NCBI GenBank assembly: GCA_023247705.1
Contig: JAHFFY010000017.1
Coordinates: 1-36,154, forward strand
Origin: Candidatus Omnitrophota bacterium
GTDB taxonomy: Bacteria; Omnitrophota; Gorgyraeia; Zapsychrales; JAHFFX01
Length of the DNA stretch: 36,154 nucleotides
Reading direction: 5' to 3'
Shown: piece after piece, positions 18,230 to 26,818 of the stretch
Layout of the letters: each line of letters starts with the position of its first letter
Position numbering within the stretch: the stretch's first letter is position 1
Position numbers and translations under genes: made by a program
The notes under the pieces: model-generated
What the model was told of the DNA's origin: nothing
What the model saw: the letters and a program-made list of their open reading frames with translations, nothing else
The model's database searches: none

Positions 18230-19393
18230 TTAATGCATTTTGAAAATAATTTCTTTTGCCTTATCTCTGGCCCATTGATCAACAGCTAAAATTTCTTCAA
18301 GCTTGGGATTGTCCCTGACCTTATGGGTCAATATGACTTTCTCAACTACTTTATAAATCGACACGAATTTAAGATCTCCGCTCAAAAAAGCCTCAACCGC
18401 CACTTCATCCGCGGCGTTTAAAACACAGGGCAACGTCCCCCCTTTTTGCGCAACGTGATAGGCCAACTCTAAAGACGGAAATTTCTTAAAATCCGGACGG
18501 TCGAACGTGAGTTGTTTCAAATCGCAAAAATTAATTTCGTCTAAATTAGACTTCAGCCGGTTAGGATATGTCAACGCATACTGAATCGGCAATTGCATAT
18601 CCGGGATCCCTAATTGCGCTAAAATCGATCCATCATCGAACTCAACCATGGAATGGATGATGACTTCGGGATGAATCAACACTTCAACCTGCTCACTGCT
18701 GACACTGAACAACCGCTGGGCTTCAATCAGCTCAAACCCTTTATTCATGAGCGTCGCAGAATCAACGGTTATCTTCTTTCCCATTTTCCAACGGGGATGT
18801 GCTAAAATTTTTTCTACGGTCAACCGTCCAAACTGACTTTTGGGAAGGCAACGCAACGGCCCACCGGAAGCCGTCAGATAAATCTTCTTGATCGCATTCC
18901 CTTTTTGTCCTTCCAAACATTGAAAAATAGCGCTCTGCTCACTGTCAATCGGGATAATTTTCGCGCCATGCTTTTTCGCCTTGGCCATGATGATGTGCCC
19001 CGCAATCACCAGCGCTTCTTTATTGGCCGGAGCAATCGTTTTTCCAACCGAGGCAGCTTTTAAAAACGGTTTGAGCGCCGCACCGCCTTTCATTCCAATG
19101 ACCACCGTATCTACTGCGGGATCGGTCACAATTGGATCGATTTCCATTTCAATATCCAAAACTTTGATTTTCTTATTTACAATGCGTTGTTTTAGATATG
19201 CTATCCCTTGGGAATTCACCGCCACGTATTGCGGCGAAAACTGCTGAATTTGAGCCAGCAACAATTCATAATTATTATAGGCAGTTAATCCAAAAACCTG
19301 AAATTTGTTCCGATACCTCTCAATCACTTTTAATGTATTAACACCTATCGATCCGGTCGAGCCTAAAATCGAAACTTTCTTGAGGGTCCCCAT
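18230..19393 (-). CDS. dxr: 1-deoxy-D-xylulose 5-phosphate reductoisomerase
   Basis: First committed step of the MEP isoprenoid pathway: DXP to MEP with NADPH and a divalent metal. 387 aa, normal. N-terminal NADPH site SILGSTGSIGVNTLKVI. Catalytic region NKEALVIAG, IIPIDSEQSAIFQCLEGQ, LTASGGPLR, WKMGKKITVDSATLMNKGFELIEAQ and HPEVIIHSMVEFDDGSILAQLGIPDMQLPIQYAL. These contain the metal-binding Asp/Glu residues and the flexible loop. It follows cdsA by four bases. With uppS and cdsA it forms the usual uppS-cdsA-dxr-rseP run, which supplies and uses isoprenoid and lipid carriers. Confidence 0.98.
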   Translation of the reverse strand: MGTLKKVSILGSTGSIGVNTLKVIERYRNKFQVFGLTAYNNYELLLAQIQQFSPQYVAVNSQGIAYLKQRIVNKKIKVLDIEMEIDPIVTDPAVDTVVIGMKGGAALKPFLKAASVGKTIAPANKEALVIAGHIIMAKAKKHGAKIIPIDSEQSAIFQCLEGQKGNAIKKIYLTASGGPLRCLPKSQFGRLTVEKILAHPRWKMGKKITVDSATLMNKGFELIEAQRLFSVSSEQVEVLIHPEVIIHSMVEFDDGSILAQLGIPDMQLPIQYALTYPNRLKSNLDEINFCDLKQLTFDRPDFKKFPSLELAYHVAQKGGTLPCVLNAADEVAVEAFLSGDLKFVSIYKVVEKVILTHKVRDNPKLEEILAVDQWARDKAKEIIFKMH

Positions 19394-19397
19394 AAAA

Positions 19398-20219
19398 TTA
19401 AATTGTGTTTAATGCAGAACTCATATACAAATAAAACGCCGGGGCAGAGAAAAGCAGGCTATCAATCACATCGAGAACTCCTCCCATGCCTGGCAATAAC
19501 TTTCCAGAATTTTTGACTTGACAATCCCGTTTAATCAAAGATTCCGATAAATCACCCAGCTGTCCGATCCCTCCGAAAAAGGCGCCGATCAGCGATACAT
19601 GCCAGAACGGAAAATTCAATTCGTGGGGTAAAAAGGATTCAAACAAAAGGGCAGCGATCATGCTGAAAGCAAAACTTCCCAAACTCCCTTCAATCGATTT
19701 ATTGGGACTGACCTTGGGAAACAACGGATGTTTTCCGATCCAACTTCCCACCAACAGAGCCCCAATATCCCCGCACTTGGTCACGATCACAATAAACGCC
19801 AATAGCTTGACCCCTTCTGTTCCAGGCAAGAGAAAACGGATCTTGATTAAGAAACTAAAAAACCACGAAACATATAAAACGCCAAACAAAGTTGTTGAGA
19901 TCCCCACAATCGCATTGCTGTTATCCTGACGGGAGAATTGGATTAAAAGAATAAGTAAAAAGGCAATGACAATAAAAAGCAATTCCCAGTTTTTTGTTAA
20001 CTCAAAACGCGTATAAATTGAAGTCGGAATCATGACCCCAATAAAAATTCCGACATAACTATAAATGGGAATCCCTTTCTTCTTGATCATATAAAAAAAT
20101 TCATATAACCCCCCGATGGTTAATCCCATAATAAGAAAAATAAAAATCCAGTTGTTGAGGATTGCAATGGTGGTAAAAACGATCATCAAGCATGAACTCA
20201 TTAGACGATCTTTGGACAT
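19398..20219 (-). CDS. cdsA: Phosphatidate cytidylyltransferase
   Basis: Integral membrane enzyme making CDP-diacylglycerol from phosphatidate and CTP. 273 aa, with about seven to eight hydrophobic segments; a pair lies at about 9-37, others at about 48-60, 75-92, 105-125 and 135-160. The C-terminal signature is visible: GGIGQLGDLSESLIKRDCQVKNSGKLLPGMGGVLDVIDSLLF, the S-x(2)-K-R-x(4)-K-D/N pattern with conserved D-S. GKHPLFPKVSPNKSIEGSLG is the catalytic loop. GAGGT stands about five bases before the ATG. It lies between uppS (59 bases away) and dxr. Confidence 0.97.
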   Translation of the reverse strand: MSKDRLMSSCLMIVFTTIAILNNWIFIFLIMGLTIGGLYEFFYMIKKKGIPIYSYVGIFIGVMIPTSIYTRFELTKNWELLFIVIAFLLILLIQFSRQDNSNAIVGISTTLFGVLYVSWFFSFLIKIRFLLPGTEGVKLLAFIVIVTKCGDIGALLVGSWIGKHPLFPKVSPNKSIEGSLGSFAFSMIAALLFESFLPHELNFPFWHVSLIGAFFGGIGQLGDLSESLIKRDCQVKNSGKLLPGMGGVLDVIDSLLFSAPAFYLYMSSALNTI

Positions 20220-20278
20220 AACAACCTCACTGCTCCTATTTTTTTAGAATCTGTTAAATTATTTAGGCCATGATGTTC

Positions 20279-20986
20279 TTATCTCGCATGGACATTGCCG
20301 TAACGGCGTTCACGCATTTCAAAATCGAGCAAGGCTTTCAAAAATTCATTCTTATCAAAATCAGGCCAAAGCGTATCCGTGAAATAAAATTCAGCGTAAG
20401 AGAGTTGCCATAGAAGAAAATTGCTGATTCGCTTTTCTCCCGAAGTCCGAATTAACAAATCAGGATCAGGCATTCCTTTGGTGTACAGGGATTGGCTAAG
20501 CATTTCTTCGGTAATCGCATTGACATCTAATTGATTCTCTTTAACGGCTTGGGCGATGTTTTTAACTCCTTCCAAGATTTCCAACCGCCCCCCGTAATTA
20601 AACGCCATGTTCAAAGTCAAATCGGTATTTTTACGGGTCAGTTCACTTGCGGAATTAATCGTATCCAGCACGCTTTGAGGGATGCCCTGTCTTTTTCCTA
20701 AAAACTGGAGACGGATATTTTTCTCATTAAGCTCCTTGATTTTACGGTTAATCACGGTAATCAACGTCGTCATTAACATCGAAACTTCATTTTCTGGACG
20801 GTTCCAATTTTCGGTCGAAAAAGTAAACAGCGTCAAAAATTTGATCCCCTGATCCTGCGCAAAATAAACAATCTCCTCGACCCGCTTAACTCCTTCAATA
20901 TGACCACTCGATCTGGGGAGATTCCGGTTTTGAGCCCAGCGGCCATTACCGTCCATAATTATCGCAACATGATTGGGAAGTTTCAT
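20279..20986 (-). CDS. uppS: Undecaprenyl diphosphate synthase (cis-prenyltransferase)
   Basis: Elongates farnesyl-PP with IPP to C55-PP, the carrier for peptidoglycan and O-antigen. 235 aa, normal. HVAIIMDGNGRWAQNRNLPRSSGHIEGVKRV at the N-terminus contains the catalytic Asp and the FPP site. TLFTFSTENWNRPENEV follows, and the C-terminal IPP-binding block is PDLLIRTSGEKRISNFLLWQLSYAEFYFTDTLWPDF. It is the first gene of the long minus-strand run. No convincing promoter is visible between it and the hairpin at 21032-21051, so it may depend on readthrough from upstream. Confidence 0.98.
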   Translation of the reverse strand: MKLPNHVAIIMDGNGRWAQNRNLPRSSGHIEGVKRVEEIVYFAQDQGIKFLTLFTFSTENWNRPENEVSMLMTTLITVINRKIKELNEKNIRLQFLGKRQGIPQSVLDTINSASELTRKNTDLTLNMAFNYGGRLEILEGVKNIAQAVKENQLDVNAITEEMLSQSLYTKGMPDPDLLIRTSGEKRISNFLLWQLSYAEFYFTDTLWPDFDKNEFLKALLDFEMRERRYGNVHAR

Positions 20987-21025
20987 ATAGACAACTTAAA
21001 AAAATAAATTTCCTCTTACGACAAT

Positions 21026-21051
21026 AAAAATGGGGGATAAAGATACCCCCC
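21026..21051 (-). terminator. Intrinsic terminator after the OmpA-like/coiled-coil gene pair
   Basis: On the minus strand GGGGGGTA - TCTT - TATCCCCC forms an eight-pair stem with one G-T pair and a four-base loop (21032-21051), followed by ATTTTT. It stands 66 bases past the coiled-coil gene and about 40 bases before uppS, so it could also act as an attenuator for uppS. Confidence 0.65.
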
Positions 21052-21117
21052 TATTAACAAACCCAAGAACAAAAAGAAATTAGAATAATTTAATCAAATT
21101 TTGCATAGGGAACATGG

Positions 21118-21507
21118 TCAGGGTTGTCCTTGTTCTGGTACGGCTGCGGCTGCGGCAACTTGAGTATTCTTTAATTCTTCGATTTTTTTCTCCAACGCCA
21201 TTTTGGCTTTCGAAACATTCTCAAGCTCAGTTTTAAGATCCGAATTCTCTTCTTTACCGGTCGCCAGAATCGCTTGTACGCTTTGAATCTTATCTTTTGC
21301 CGTTGTTAACTCACTCTCCAATGAACTTATTCTAGATTGTGTTTTGGTAAGCCCCTCTTCCGCAACCATCCGTTTATATCGCTCTTGCTCCAATTCCTGC
21401 TTAATTTTACCCGCCGTTTGGTTGGAGGACATGGCCATTACTGCCGAACCGATCACCAAGATCACTGAAATAATTAAGATTTTACTTTGCAGATGATTTT
21501 TTTGCAT
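21118..21507 (-). CDS. Membrane-anchored coiled-coil protein of unknown function
   Basis: 129 aa. Residues about 9-26 (KILIISVILVIGSAVMAM) form an N-terminal membrane anchor or signal sequence. Residues about 33-115 are a continuous heptad-rich coiled coil dominated by E, K, L, Q and S, with KIKQELEQERYKR and SSLESELTTAKDKI. The tail is Ala/Pro/Gln (AAAAAVPEQGQP). I recognise no named family. It probably projects into the periplasm as a rod. It follows the OmpA-like lipoprotein by 39 bases with a near-identical leader (GAGGAGGAAGGAC before ATG), so the pair is likely made together and may interact at the cell wall; this is inference. Confidence 0.75.
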   Translation of the reverse strand: MQKNHLQSKILIISVILVIGSAVMAMSSNQTAGKIKQELEQERYKRMVAEEGLTKTQSRISSLESELTTAKDKIQSVQAILATGKEENSDLKTELENVSKAKMALEKKIEELKNTQVAAAAAVPEQGQP

Positions 21508-21546
21508 GTCCTTCCTCCTCTCTCATCTAATCAGAAAAACCTGTTT

Positions 21547-22218
21547 TTATTTCAAATTTTCTTCACTTGGTTCATTTTGATCCGCGGCGTTCGACCCATG
21601 ATCTGACTGTTCATTGACTTTTGTTGTCTTGGGCAGAATGACCAGTTCAACACGTCGATTTTTTTGTCGTCCTTCCGGGGTGTCATTGGATGCCACCGGA
21701 CGATATTCTCCATATCCAGTTGCTGATAAACGGGAAGGTTCTATCGACTCGGAGTCAATCAAATAGTGTAAAACACTGATGGCTCTCGCGGTCGATAATT
21801 CCCAGTTTGATTTCCAATTTGAGAATTTAATAGGTTGATTATCGGTATGACCTTCAATCCCGATGGATAAATCATTAACGGTCGTACTTAAAACAGAGGA
21901 GACTTTACTTAATTTCTCGAGCGCATCGGATTTAAGTTTTGCCTTACCGGAATCAAACAAGACTTCAGCGACAAAGGTAATCACTAGGCCACGATCAAGC
22001 ATTTCTACTTTAACTTCATTGTCACCAATCTCTTGTTTGAGTTTATCTTCCAATTCCCCCTTGGCTTGCTGCAATTCATCCAGTTCGCTTTTTAATTGAC
22101 GAATTTTTTCAATATCAGTTCTGCGCCCTTTTTGATAGATTAATGTACAGCCGCTAAGAAGAAAACTCCAAAGACAAATAAAAATTACCGAAGAGAAACT
22201 GCTCGCTCTTCTAAACAT
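21547..22218 (-). CDS. OmpA/MotB-domain outer-membrane lipoprotein
   Basis: Started at ATG 22218 (MFRRASSFSSVIFICLWSFLLSGC), 223 aa. AAGGAGGAAGGA lies directly before this ATG, and the predicted promoter would begin the mRNA downstream of the ATG eight codons further up. A lipoprotein signal ends in the lipobox LLSGC with threonine next, consistent with export to the outer membrane. About 35-65 is a coiled coil (IEKIRQLKSELDELQQAKGELEDKLKQ). The OmpA-like peptidoglycan-binding domain spans about 75-200: VLFDSGKAKLKSDALEKLS, GIEGHTDNQPIK, the NWELSTARAISVLHYLI helix, ATGYGEYRPVASNDTPEGRQKNRRVEL. It resembles Pal or MotB-type proteins; with no motA or tol genes nearby, a wall tether is the safer call. 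Confidence 0.9.
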   Translation of the reverse strand: MFRRASSFSSVIFICLWSFLLSGCTLIYQKGRRTDIEKIRQLKSELDELQQAKGELEDKLKQEIGDNEVKVEMLDRGLVITFVAEVLFDSGKAKLKSDALEKLSKVSSVLSTTVNDLSIGIEGHTDNQPIKFSNWKSNWELSTARAISVLHYLIDSESIEPSRLSATGYGEYRPVASNDTPEGRQKNRRVELVILPKTTKVNEQSDHGSNAADQNEPSEENLK

Positions 22219-22230
22219 TCCTTCCTCCTT
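22218..22230 (-). promoter_or_regulatory. Ribosome binding site deciding the OmpA-like lipoprotein start
   Basis: On the minus strand AAGGAGGAAGGA runs up to the ATG at 22218. Together with the promoter position it favours this ATG over the one at 22242. Confidence 0.7.
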
Positions 22231-22243
22231 GTTATGGGTCACA

Positions 22244-22271
22244 AATTAACATACGGGTCATTTAAAGTCAA
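22244..22271 (-). promoter_or_regulatory. Candidate promoter for the OmpA-like/coiled-coil pair
   Basis: Minus strand TTGACT (22266-22271), 16-base spacer, TTAATT (22244-22249). The -35 is good and the -10 weak. Transcription would start near 22237. Confidence 0.4.
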
Positions 22272-22294
22272 GAATTTTCTGGTAAAAACAAGTA

Positions 22295-22322
22295 TTGAAA
22301 TATTAATTTTTAACTATATTAT
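22295..22322 (+). promoter_or_regulatory. Candidate promoter for the MBL-fold hydrolase
   Basis: TTGAAA (22295-22300), a 16-base AT-rich spacer, then TATTAT (22317-22322). It stands 35 bases before the ATG and diverges from the OmpA-like promoter. Confidence 0.5.
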
Positions 22323-22356
22323 ATTTGGTAACTGAAGGTAACCACGGAGATATAAA

Positions 22357-23013
22357 ATGAAGAAAAAATCCCAGGTGATTCTAGAGCAGTTCGAACTGGG
22401 CCCCTTGCAAAATTTCCTCTATTTCTTGGGAGATCCGGATAGTCAGGAAATTGCGATTATTGATCCGGCCTGGGATGTCGATTTTCTTTTGCGCCAGGCA
22501 AAAAAAAAGAGCTTAAAAATTACCAAGGTCTTCCTGACCCACGGGCATCCAGATCATGTCAATGGGCTGCAATCGCTTTTATCGGTCCATGATATTCCGG
22601 TTTATATTTCGGCGCATGAAGCTGGTTTCTTCAAACCAAAAGTTTCCAATCTCATTGAAGTTAAACCCAACGAAAAACTTACAATTGGGAGCCTTCCAAT
22701 CGAAACGATTCACACCCCCGGACATTCCCCGGGATGTCAGTGTTTTCTGGTCGAAGGAACTTTAATCGCGGGAGATACAATCTTTATTGATGGTTGCGGG
22801 CGATGCGATCTTCCCGGAAGCGATCCGAAACAAATGTATAATTCCCTCTATCATAAAATCATGAAGCTGCCAGAAACAACGATTATTTACCCTGGCCATA
22901 ATTATGGTCCGGTGGCATTTGATACGCTGGAGAATCAAAAAAAAACAAACCCATATCTACAATGTCAAAACCTCTCTGAATTTTTAGAAAGTCGAATGGG
23001 GATTTCTTTATAA
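22357..23013 (+). CDS. MBL-fold metallo-hydrolase (glyoxalase II-like)
   Basis: 218 aa. Metal ligands are clear: THGHPDHVNG (about 61-70, the HxHxDH motif), the histidine in HTPGHSPGCQCF (about 120-131), the bridging aspartate in LIAGDTIF, and the last histidine in IIYPGHNYGP. This is the glyoxalase II/persulfide dioxygenase branch of the metallo-beta-lactamase fold. GCGRCDLPGSDPKQMYNSLY is the segment common in GloB-like proteins. It is cytosolic and most likely hydrolyses a thioester or related substrate; the exact substrate cannot be read. GGAG lies eight bases before the ATG. It stands alone on the plus strand and converges with the SDR gene. Confidence 0.9.
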   Translation: MKKKSQVILEQFELGPLQNFLYFLGDPDSQEIAIIDPAWDVDFLLRQAKKKSLKITKVFLTHGHPDHVNGLQSLLSVHDIPVYISAHEAGFFKPKVSNLIEVKPNEKLTIGSLPIETIHTPGHSPGCQCFLVEGTLIAGDTIFIDGCGRCDLPGSDPKQMYNSLYHKIMKLPETTIIYPGHNYGPVAFDTLENQKKTNPYLQCQNLSEFLESRMGISL

Positions 23014-23030
23014 AAAATCCGTTGGAATTT

Positions 23031-23915
23031 TCACGTCTCTTCGTCTGGCTTTTTGACTTCGTTAAACAATATTTTCCAAACGATCCAGCTGTAAATGGAG
23101 AATGGTAACCATCGCTTCACGCGGGAATGCCAGCGGGTTTGTGAGTCAGGAATGTTGCGAAACGGGGGGTTTTGAGCCATAATCAGCTTTTCTATCAAGA
23201 TCGCAACTTCTTCGGGGTCTCTGCGACATTGATCTAAATAATTCATGATCTTAGTGTATAGTCTTTGCGATAAATGATAATACGGGCTGCTAGGATTAAA
23301 AAAATTTTTGGCGTACTGAGCGTTTTCATGAAAAATTTTCGTCTTATATGTCCCCGGCTCAATCAGAAAAACATCTATCCCAAAAAATTTCAATTCATAA
23401 CGTAAACTCTCCGTAAATCCTTCCAAAGCCCATTTGCTCGCGTTGTAAGCGCCGAAGCAAGGACTCGATTGTAATCCGGCGATACTGGATATATTAAGAA
23501 TCTTCCCTGCCTTACGAGAACGCAAAAGTGGGATTGCTTGGCGGGTCACATTCTGCACGCCAAAAAAGTTGGTTTCCATTTGCCTGCGGATTTCTTCTTC
23601 CGTCAAATCCTCGAAAAATCCGCCAAGACCATAACCGGCGTTATTAATTAAGACATCAAGATAACCGAAGCTCTCAGCAATCATGGCAACAACCGATTGC
23701 ATCGACTCCCGACTGGTCACATCCAAAGGCAAGAGGTTGAGTTTGCCTCCCCGCTTTTTCACCTCGGCCAATAGAAGATCTTTTTTCGCAAGATCTCTCA
23801 TCGTGGCAAAAACATGATGGCCCGAAGATGCCAAACGCGCGGCGGTCAACATCCCAAAACCGCTGGAGGTTCCGGTGATCAGAATGACTTTGGGTGCAGG
23901 GAAATTTTTTGACAT
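23031..23915 (-). CDS. Short-chain dehydrogenase/reductase
   Basis: Started at ATG 23915, with a TTG codon directly before it as an alternative; 294 aa, a little longer than the classical 250-aa SDR. Rossmann nucleotide site ITGTSSGFG (TGxxxGxG), NNAGYGLGG (the NNAG motif), catalytic serine in ILNISSIAG, and YNASK (YxxxK) with FTESLRYELKFFGIDVFLIEPGTYKT after it. The C-terminal tail is rich in aromatic and basic residues (RVKRWLPFSIYSWIVWKILF), which may be a membrane-associating helix. The family covers many alcohol/ketone substrates and the substrate is not predictable here. It lies 80 bases past aroC and may be the last gene of that operon. Confidence 0.9.
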   Translation of the reverse strand: MSKNFPAPKVILITGTSSGFGMLTAARLASSGHHVFATMRDLAKKDLLLAEVKKRGGKLNLLPLDVTSRESMQSVVAMIAESFGYLDVLINNAGYGLGGFFEDLTEEEIRRQMETNFFGVQNVTRQAIPLLRSRKAGKILNISSIAGLQSSPCFGAYNASKWALEGFTESLRYELKFFGIDVFLIEPGTYKTKIFHENAQYAKNFFNPSSPYYHLSQRLYTKIMNYLDQCRRDPEEVAILIEKLIMAQNPPFRNIPDSQTRWHSRVKRWLPFSIYSWIVWKILFNEVKKPDEET

Positions 23916-23994
23916 CAATCCGATTCGCTCAATGAAATTGAATTGCGTGCGGGAGGGAACAAGAAGCGTTCAATCTTTAACAAACACGCCAGAA

Positions 23995-25059
23995 CTAACG
24001 AATACTCTTTTGAATCAACAGGCAATCGACAAGAGTGATCGCGATCATCGCTTCAACCACGGGAACAACCCGAGGGCAAATGCATGGATCATGACGGCCT
24101 TTGACCTGGATCACCGTTTTTTCATGGGCTGTGTTCACGGTTTCTTGAAGTTTCGAAATGGATGATGGAGGTTTGACCGCGACGCGCAAAACGATGTCCT
24201 GGCCATTTGAGATGCCTCCCAAGATTCCTCCCGCGTGGTTGGTTTTTATTTTTACTTGCCCGCTTTCAGAATAAAAAAGATCGTTCGCTTCCGATCCGCG
24301 GAGTTTGGATATCTGAAAACCCGAACCGATTTCGATCCCCTTGATCGTACCGATGGACATCAACCCCGCCGCAAGACGGGCGGAAAGTTTATCGAACACC
24401 GGATCGCCTAAACCGGCCGGACATCCCTTGACAACAGCCTCAACGATTCCACCGAGCGAATCCCCGTCTTTCCTGGCCTCTTCAATCTTTTGGATCATCC
24501 GTTCAGCCTGGGCTAAATCCGGGGCCCTGACCATATTTTTTTCGATCACGGTTAAATCAATATTCTTTGCGTGAACATCTCCCACCGCCAAAGTATACGC
24601 AGTGACATGGATCTTATGCTGCGCTAAAATTTTTTTGGCCACTGCGCCGGCCGCAACGCGACAGGCCGTCTCACGTCCGGAAGATCGGCCGCCGCCGCGA
24701 TAATCACGAAAACCAAATTTTTGAAAGTATGTATAATCCGCGTGGCCGGGACGAAACGCGTCTTTGATGTTGGAATAATCTTTCGAACGCTGATCTTCAT
24801 TGCGGATCAGCAAAGCCAAGGCGGCCCCGGTTGTCTTCCCTTCAAAGACACCGGATAAAATTTCAACACGGTCGGATTCGTTGCGTTGAGTCGTAATCGA
24901 ACTTTGTCCCGGTCGGCGCCGGTCGAGTTCCACTTGAACGTCCGCTTCACTCAACGACAATCCAGGCGGCACGCCATCAATAATAACACCGATCGCTGGG
25001 CCATGGCTTTCACCGAATGTGGTCATTTTGAATAATTGTCCGAACGAATTTCCTGCCAT
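23995..25059 (-). CDS. aroC: Chorismate synthase
   Basis: Last step of the shikimate pathway: EPSP to chorismate, using reduced FMN. 354 aa, full length. Signatures are all present: GESHGPAIGVIIDGVPPGL (PROSITE-type pattern 1), RRPGQSSITTQRNESDRVEILSGVFEGKTTG, the RGGGRSSGRETACRVAAGAVAKKI block and GGISNGQDIVLRVAVKPPSSI. AAGGA precedes the ATG. It is the only shikimate gene here and follows ilvD by 36 bases, so the operon mixes aromatic and branched-chain amino acid steps. Confidence 0.98.
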   Translation of the reverse strand: MAGNSFGQLFKMTTFGESHGPAIGVIIDGVPPGLSLSEADVQVELDRRRPGQSSITTQRNESDRVEILSGVFEGKTTGAALALLIRNEDQRSKDYSNIKDAFRPGHADYTYFQKFGFRDYRGGGRSSGRETACRVAAGAVAKKILAQHKIHVTAYTLAVGDVHAKNIDLTVIEKNMVRAPDLAQAERMIQKIEEARKDGDSLGGIVEAVVKGCPAGLGDPVFDKLSARLAAGLMSIGTIKGIEIGSGFQISKLRGSEANDLFYSESGQVKIKTNHAGGILGGISNGQDIVLRVAVKPPSSISKLQETVNTAHEKTVIQVKGRHDPCICPRVVPVVEAMIAITLVDCLLIQKSIR

Positions 25060-25095
25060 TGTAATTTTCCTTTATGTGAATCAATGAATCACGAA

Positions 25096-26799
25096 CTACG
25101 AATCCGTCACCGCCCCTAAAGATGCGGAGCTCACGGCATTCATGTATTTCCCCAAGACACCCATTGTATACCGCGGTTTCGGAGGCTTCCAGGAATTTAA
25201 CCGTTTTTTAATTTCGGCCGGTTTGAGATTTAAATTGAGTTCCTGTTTGAGGGCATCAATCGTGATCGAATCTCCATCGCGGACAATCGCTAATGGCCCG
25301 CCGACATACGCCTCTGGTGTGATGTGTCCAACGACAAAGCCATGACTCCCTCCGGAAAAACGGCCGTCGGTGATCAGGGCCACCTCTTTTCCCAATCCTT
25401 TTCCCATGACCGCCGAAGTCGGGGCAAGCATTTCGCGCATCCCCGGGCCGCCTTTGGGGCCTTCGTAGCGGATCACGATCACGTCCCCTTTTTGGATGGT
25501 TCCGTCTAAAATTTTTTTCAACGCCGCTTCTTCGGAATTATAAACTTTCGCCCGTCCGGTAAACTGTGTTCCTTCTTTTCCGGAAATCTTCGCCACGGCC
25601 CCCGTTGGTGCCAAATTGCCATACAAAATCACCAGATGGCTGTTGTTTTTAATCGGACGGTCCAATGAACGGACAATTTCCTGTCCTGACGGATAAGGTT
25701 TCACTTGCGATAAATTTTCAGCAACAGTTTTTCCGGTGACGGTGAGACAATCGCCGTGAAGTAACTTAGCATCCAAAAGAATTTTCATTAAAGGCAAGAT
25801 CCCGCCAATGTTCACCAACTCCGCCATGACAAAACGCCCACTTGGTTTAAGATCCGCGAGAACCGGGACTTTTTTTCCGATGCGCGTAAAATCATCGATC
25901 TTCAATTTAACGCCGACCGCGTGGGCAATGGCCAAAAGATGCAGGACCGCGTTGGTTGATCCTCCCAAAGCGATGACCACGGTAATGGCATTTTCGAACG
26001 CCTTTTTAGTCATAATATCGCGCGGCTTGATTCCTAACCGCAAAAGTTCCAAGACCGCTCTGCCCGCCTCGGCACAGTCGTTTTCCTTTTCCGCAGAAAC
26101 AGCCGCTTGCGCGGAACTGTTGGGCAAACTCATCCCTAACACTTCAATCGCTGAAGCCATGGTATTGGCGGTATACATCCCGCCGCAAGAGCCCGGACCG
26201 GGAATCGCGCACGATTCAATTTCCGTCAATTCCTGCCGGTCGATTTTTTGATTTGCATACGAACCGACCGCTTCAAACACCGAAACGATGTCGACATTTT
26301 TTGTTTTATAACACCCGGGAAGAATAGTCCCGCCGTAGACAAAAATTGACGGCCTGTTCAAACGGGCCATGGCCATGAGACAGCCGGGCATGTTCTTATC
26401 GCAACCGCCGATGGCAACAAGACCGTCGAACCCTTCACAACCCACCACCGTTTCCACCGAATCCGCGATGACTTCTCGCGACACCAGCGAATATTTCATC
26501 CCTTCGGTCCCCATCGAAATGCCATCAGAAACCGTAATGGTTCCAAACACAACCGCCTTGCCGCCGCAACGGTCAATGCCTTCCGCTGTTTTCAAGGCCA
26601 GTTTATCGATGTGCATATTGCACGGCGTCACCATGCTCCAGGTCGATGCGACACCGATCTGGGGTTTGGAAAAATCTTCATTCTTAAATCCCACCGCGCG
26701 CAGCATCGCGCGTGACGGAGCGCGTTCATAGCCATCCGTCACCAGTGAAGAATGGGCGCGGGAATTATTCTGAGGTTTATTTGATTTGGATTTATTCAT
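25096..26799 (-). CDS. ilvD: Dihydroxy-acid dehydratase
   Basis: Fe-S enzyme making the 2-oxo acid precursors of valine, isoleucine and leucine. 567 aa, the size of the shorter [2Fe-2S]-type family. Cysteines are seen in [20 protein letters not shown] and [15 protein letters not shown], with the substrate-loop segment [15 protein letters not shown]. The C-terminal part has [26 protein letters not shown] and [23 protein letters not shown]. Its first 20 residues ([14 protein letters not shown]) are a polar extension. There is no clear Shine-Dalgarno. It lies between leuD and aroC; ilvB, ilvN and ilvC are not in the window. Confidence 0.98.
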   Translation of the reverse strand: MNKSKSNKPQNNSRAHSSLVTDGYERAPSRAMLRAVGFKNEDFSKPQIGVASTWSMVTPCNMHIDKLALKTAEGIDRCGGKAVVFGTITVSDGISMGTEGMKYSLVSREVIADSVETVVGCEGFDGLVAIGGCDKNMPGCLMAMARLNRPSIFVYGGTILPGCYKTKNVDIVSVFEAVGSYANQKIDRQELTEIESCAIPGPGSCGGMYTANTMASAIEVLGMSLPNSSAQAAVSAEKENDCAEAGRAVLELLRLGIKPRDIMTKKAFENAITVVIALGGSTNAVLHLLAIAHAVGVKLKIDDFTRIGKKVPVLADLKPSGRFVMAELVNIGGILPLMKILLDAKLLHGDCLTVTGKTVAENLSQVKPYPSGQEIVRSLDRPIKNNSHLVILYGNLAPTGAVAKISGKEGTQFTGRAKVYNSEEAALKKILDGTIQKGDVIVIRYEGPKGGPGMREMLAPTSAVMGKGLGKEVALITDGRFSGGSHGFVVGHITPEAYVGGPLAIVRDGDSITIDALKQELNLNLKPAEIKKRLNSWKPPKPRYTMGVLGKYMNAVSSASLGAVTDS

Positions 26800-26818
26800 T
26801 TTAATTTATAAAAAAATT

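Noticed and set aside
21670-21690. Second copy of the queA palindrome (CCGGGGTGTC in the OmpA-like gene)
   Set aside because: Only about ten bases match and there is no inverted arm; it is coding sequence for the conserved DTPEGR segment.
23014-23030. Possible bidirectional terminator between the MBL hydrolase and SDR genes
   Set aside because: Only a very short AT-rich pairing around GTTGG; not enough stem to call.
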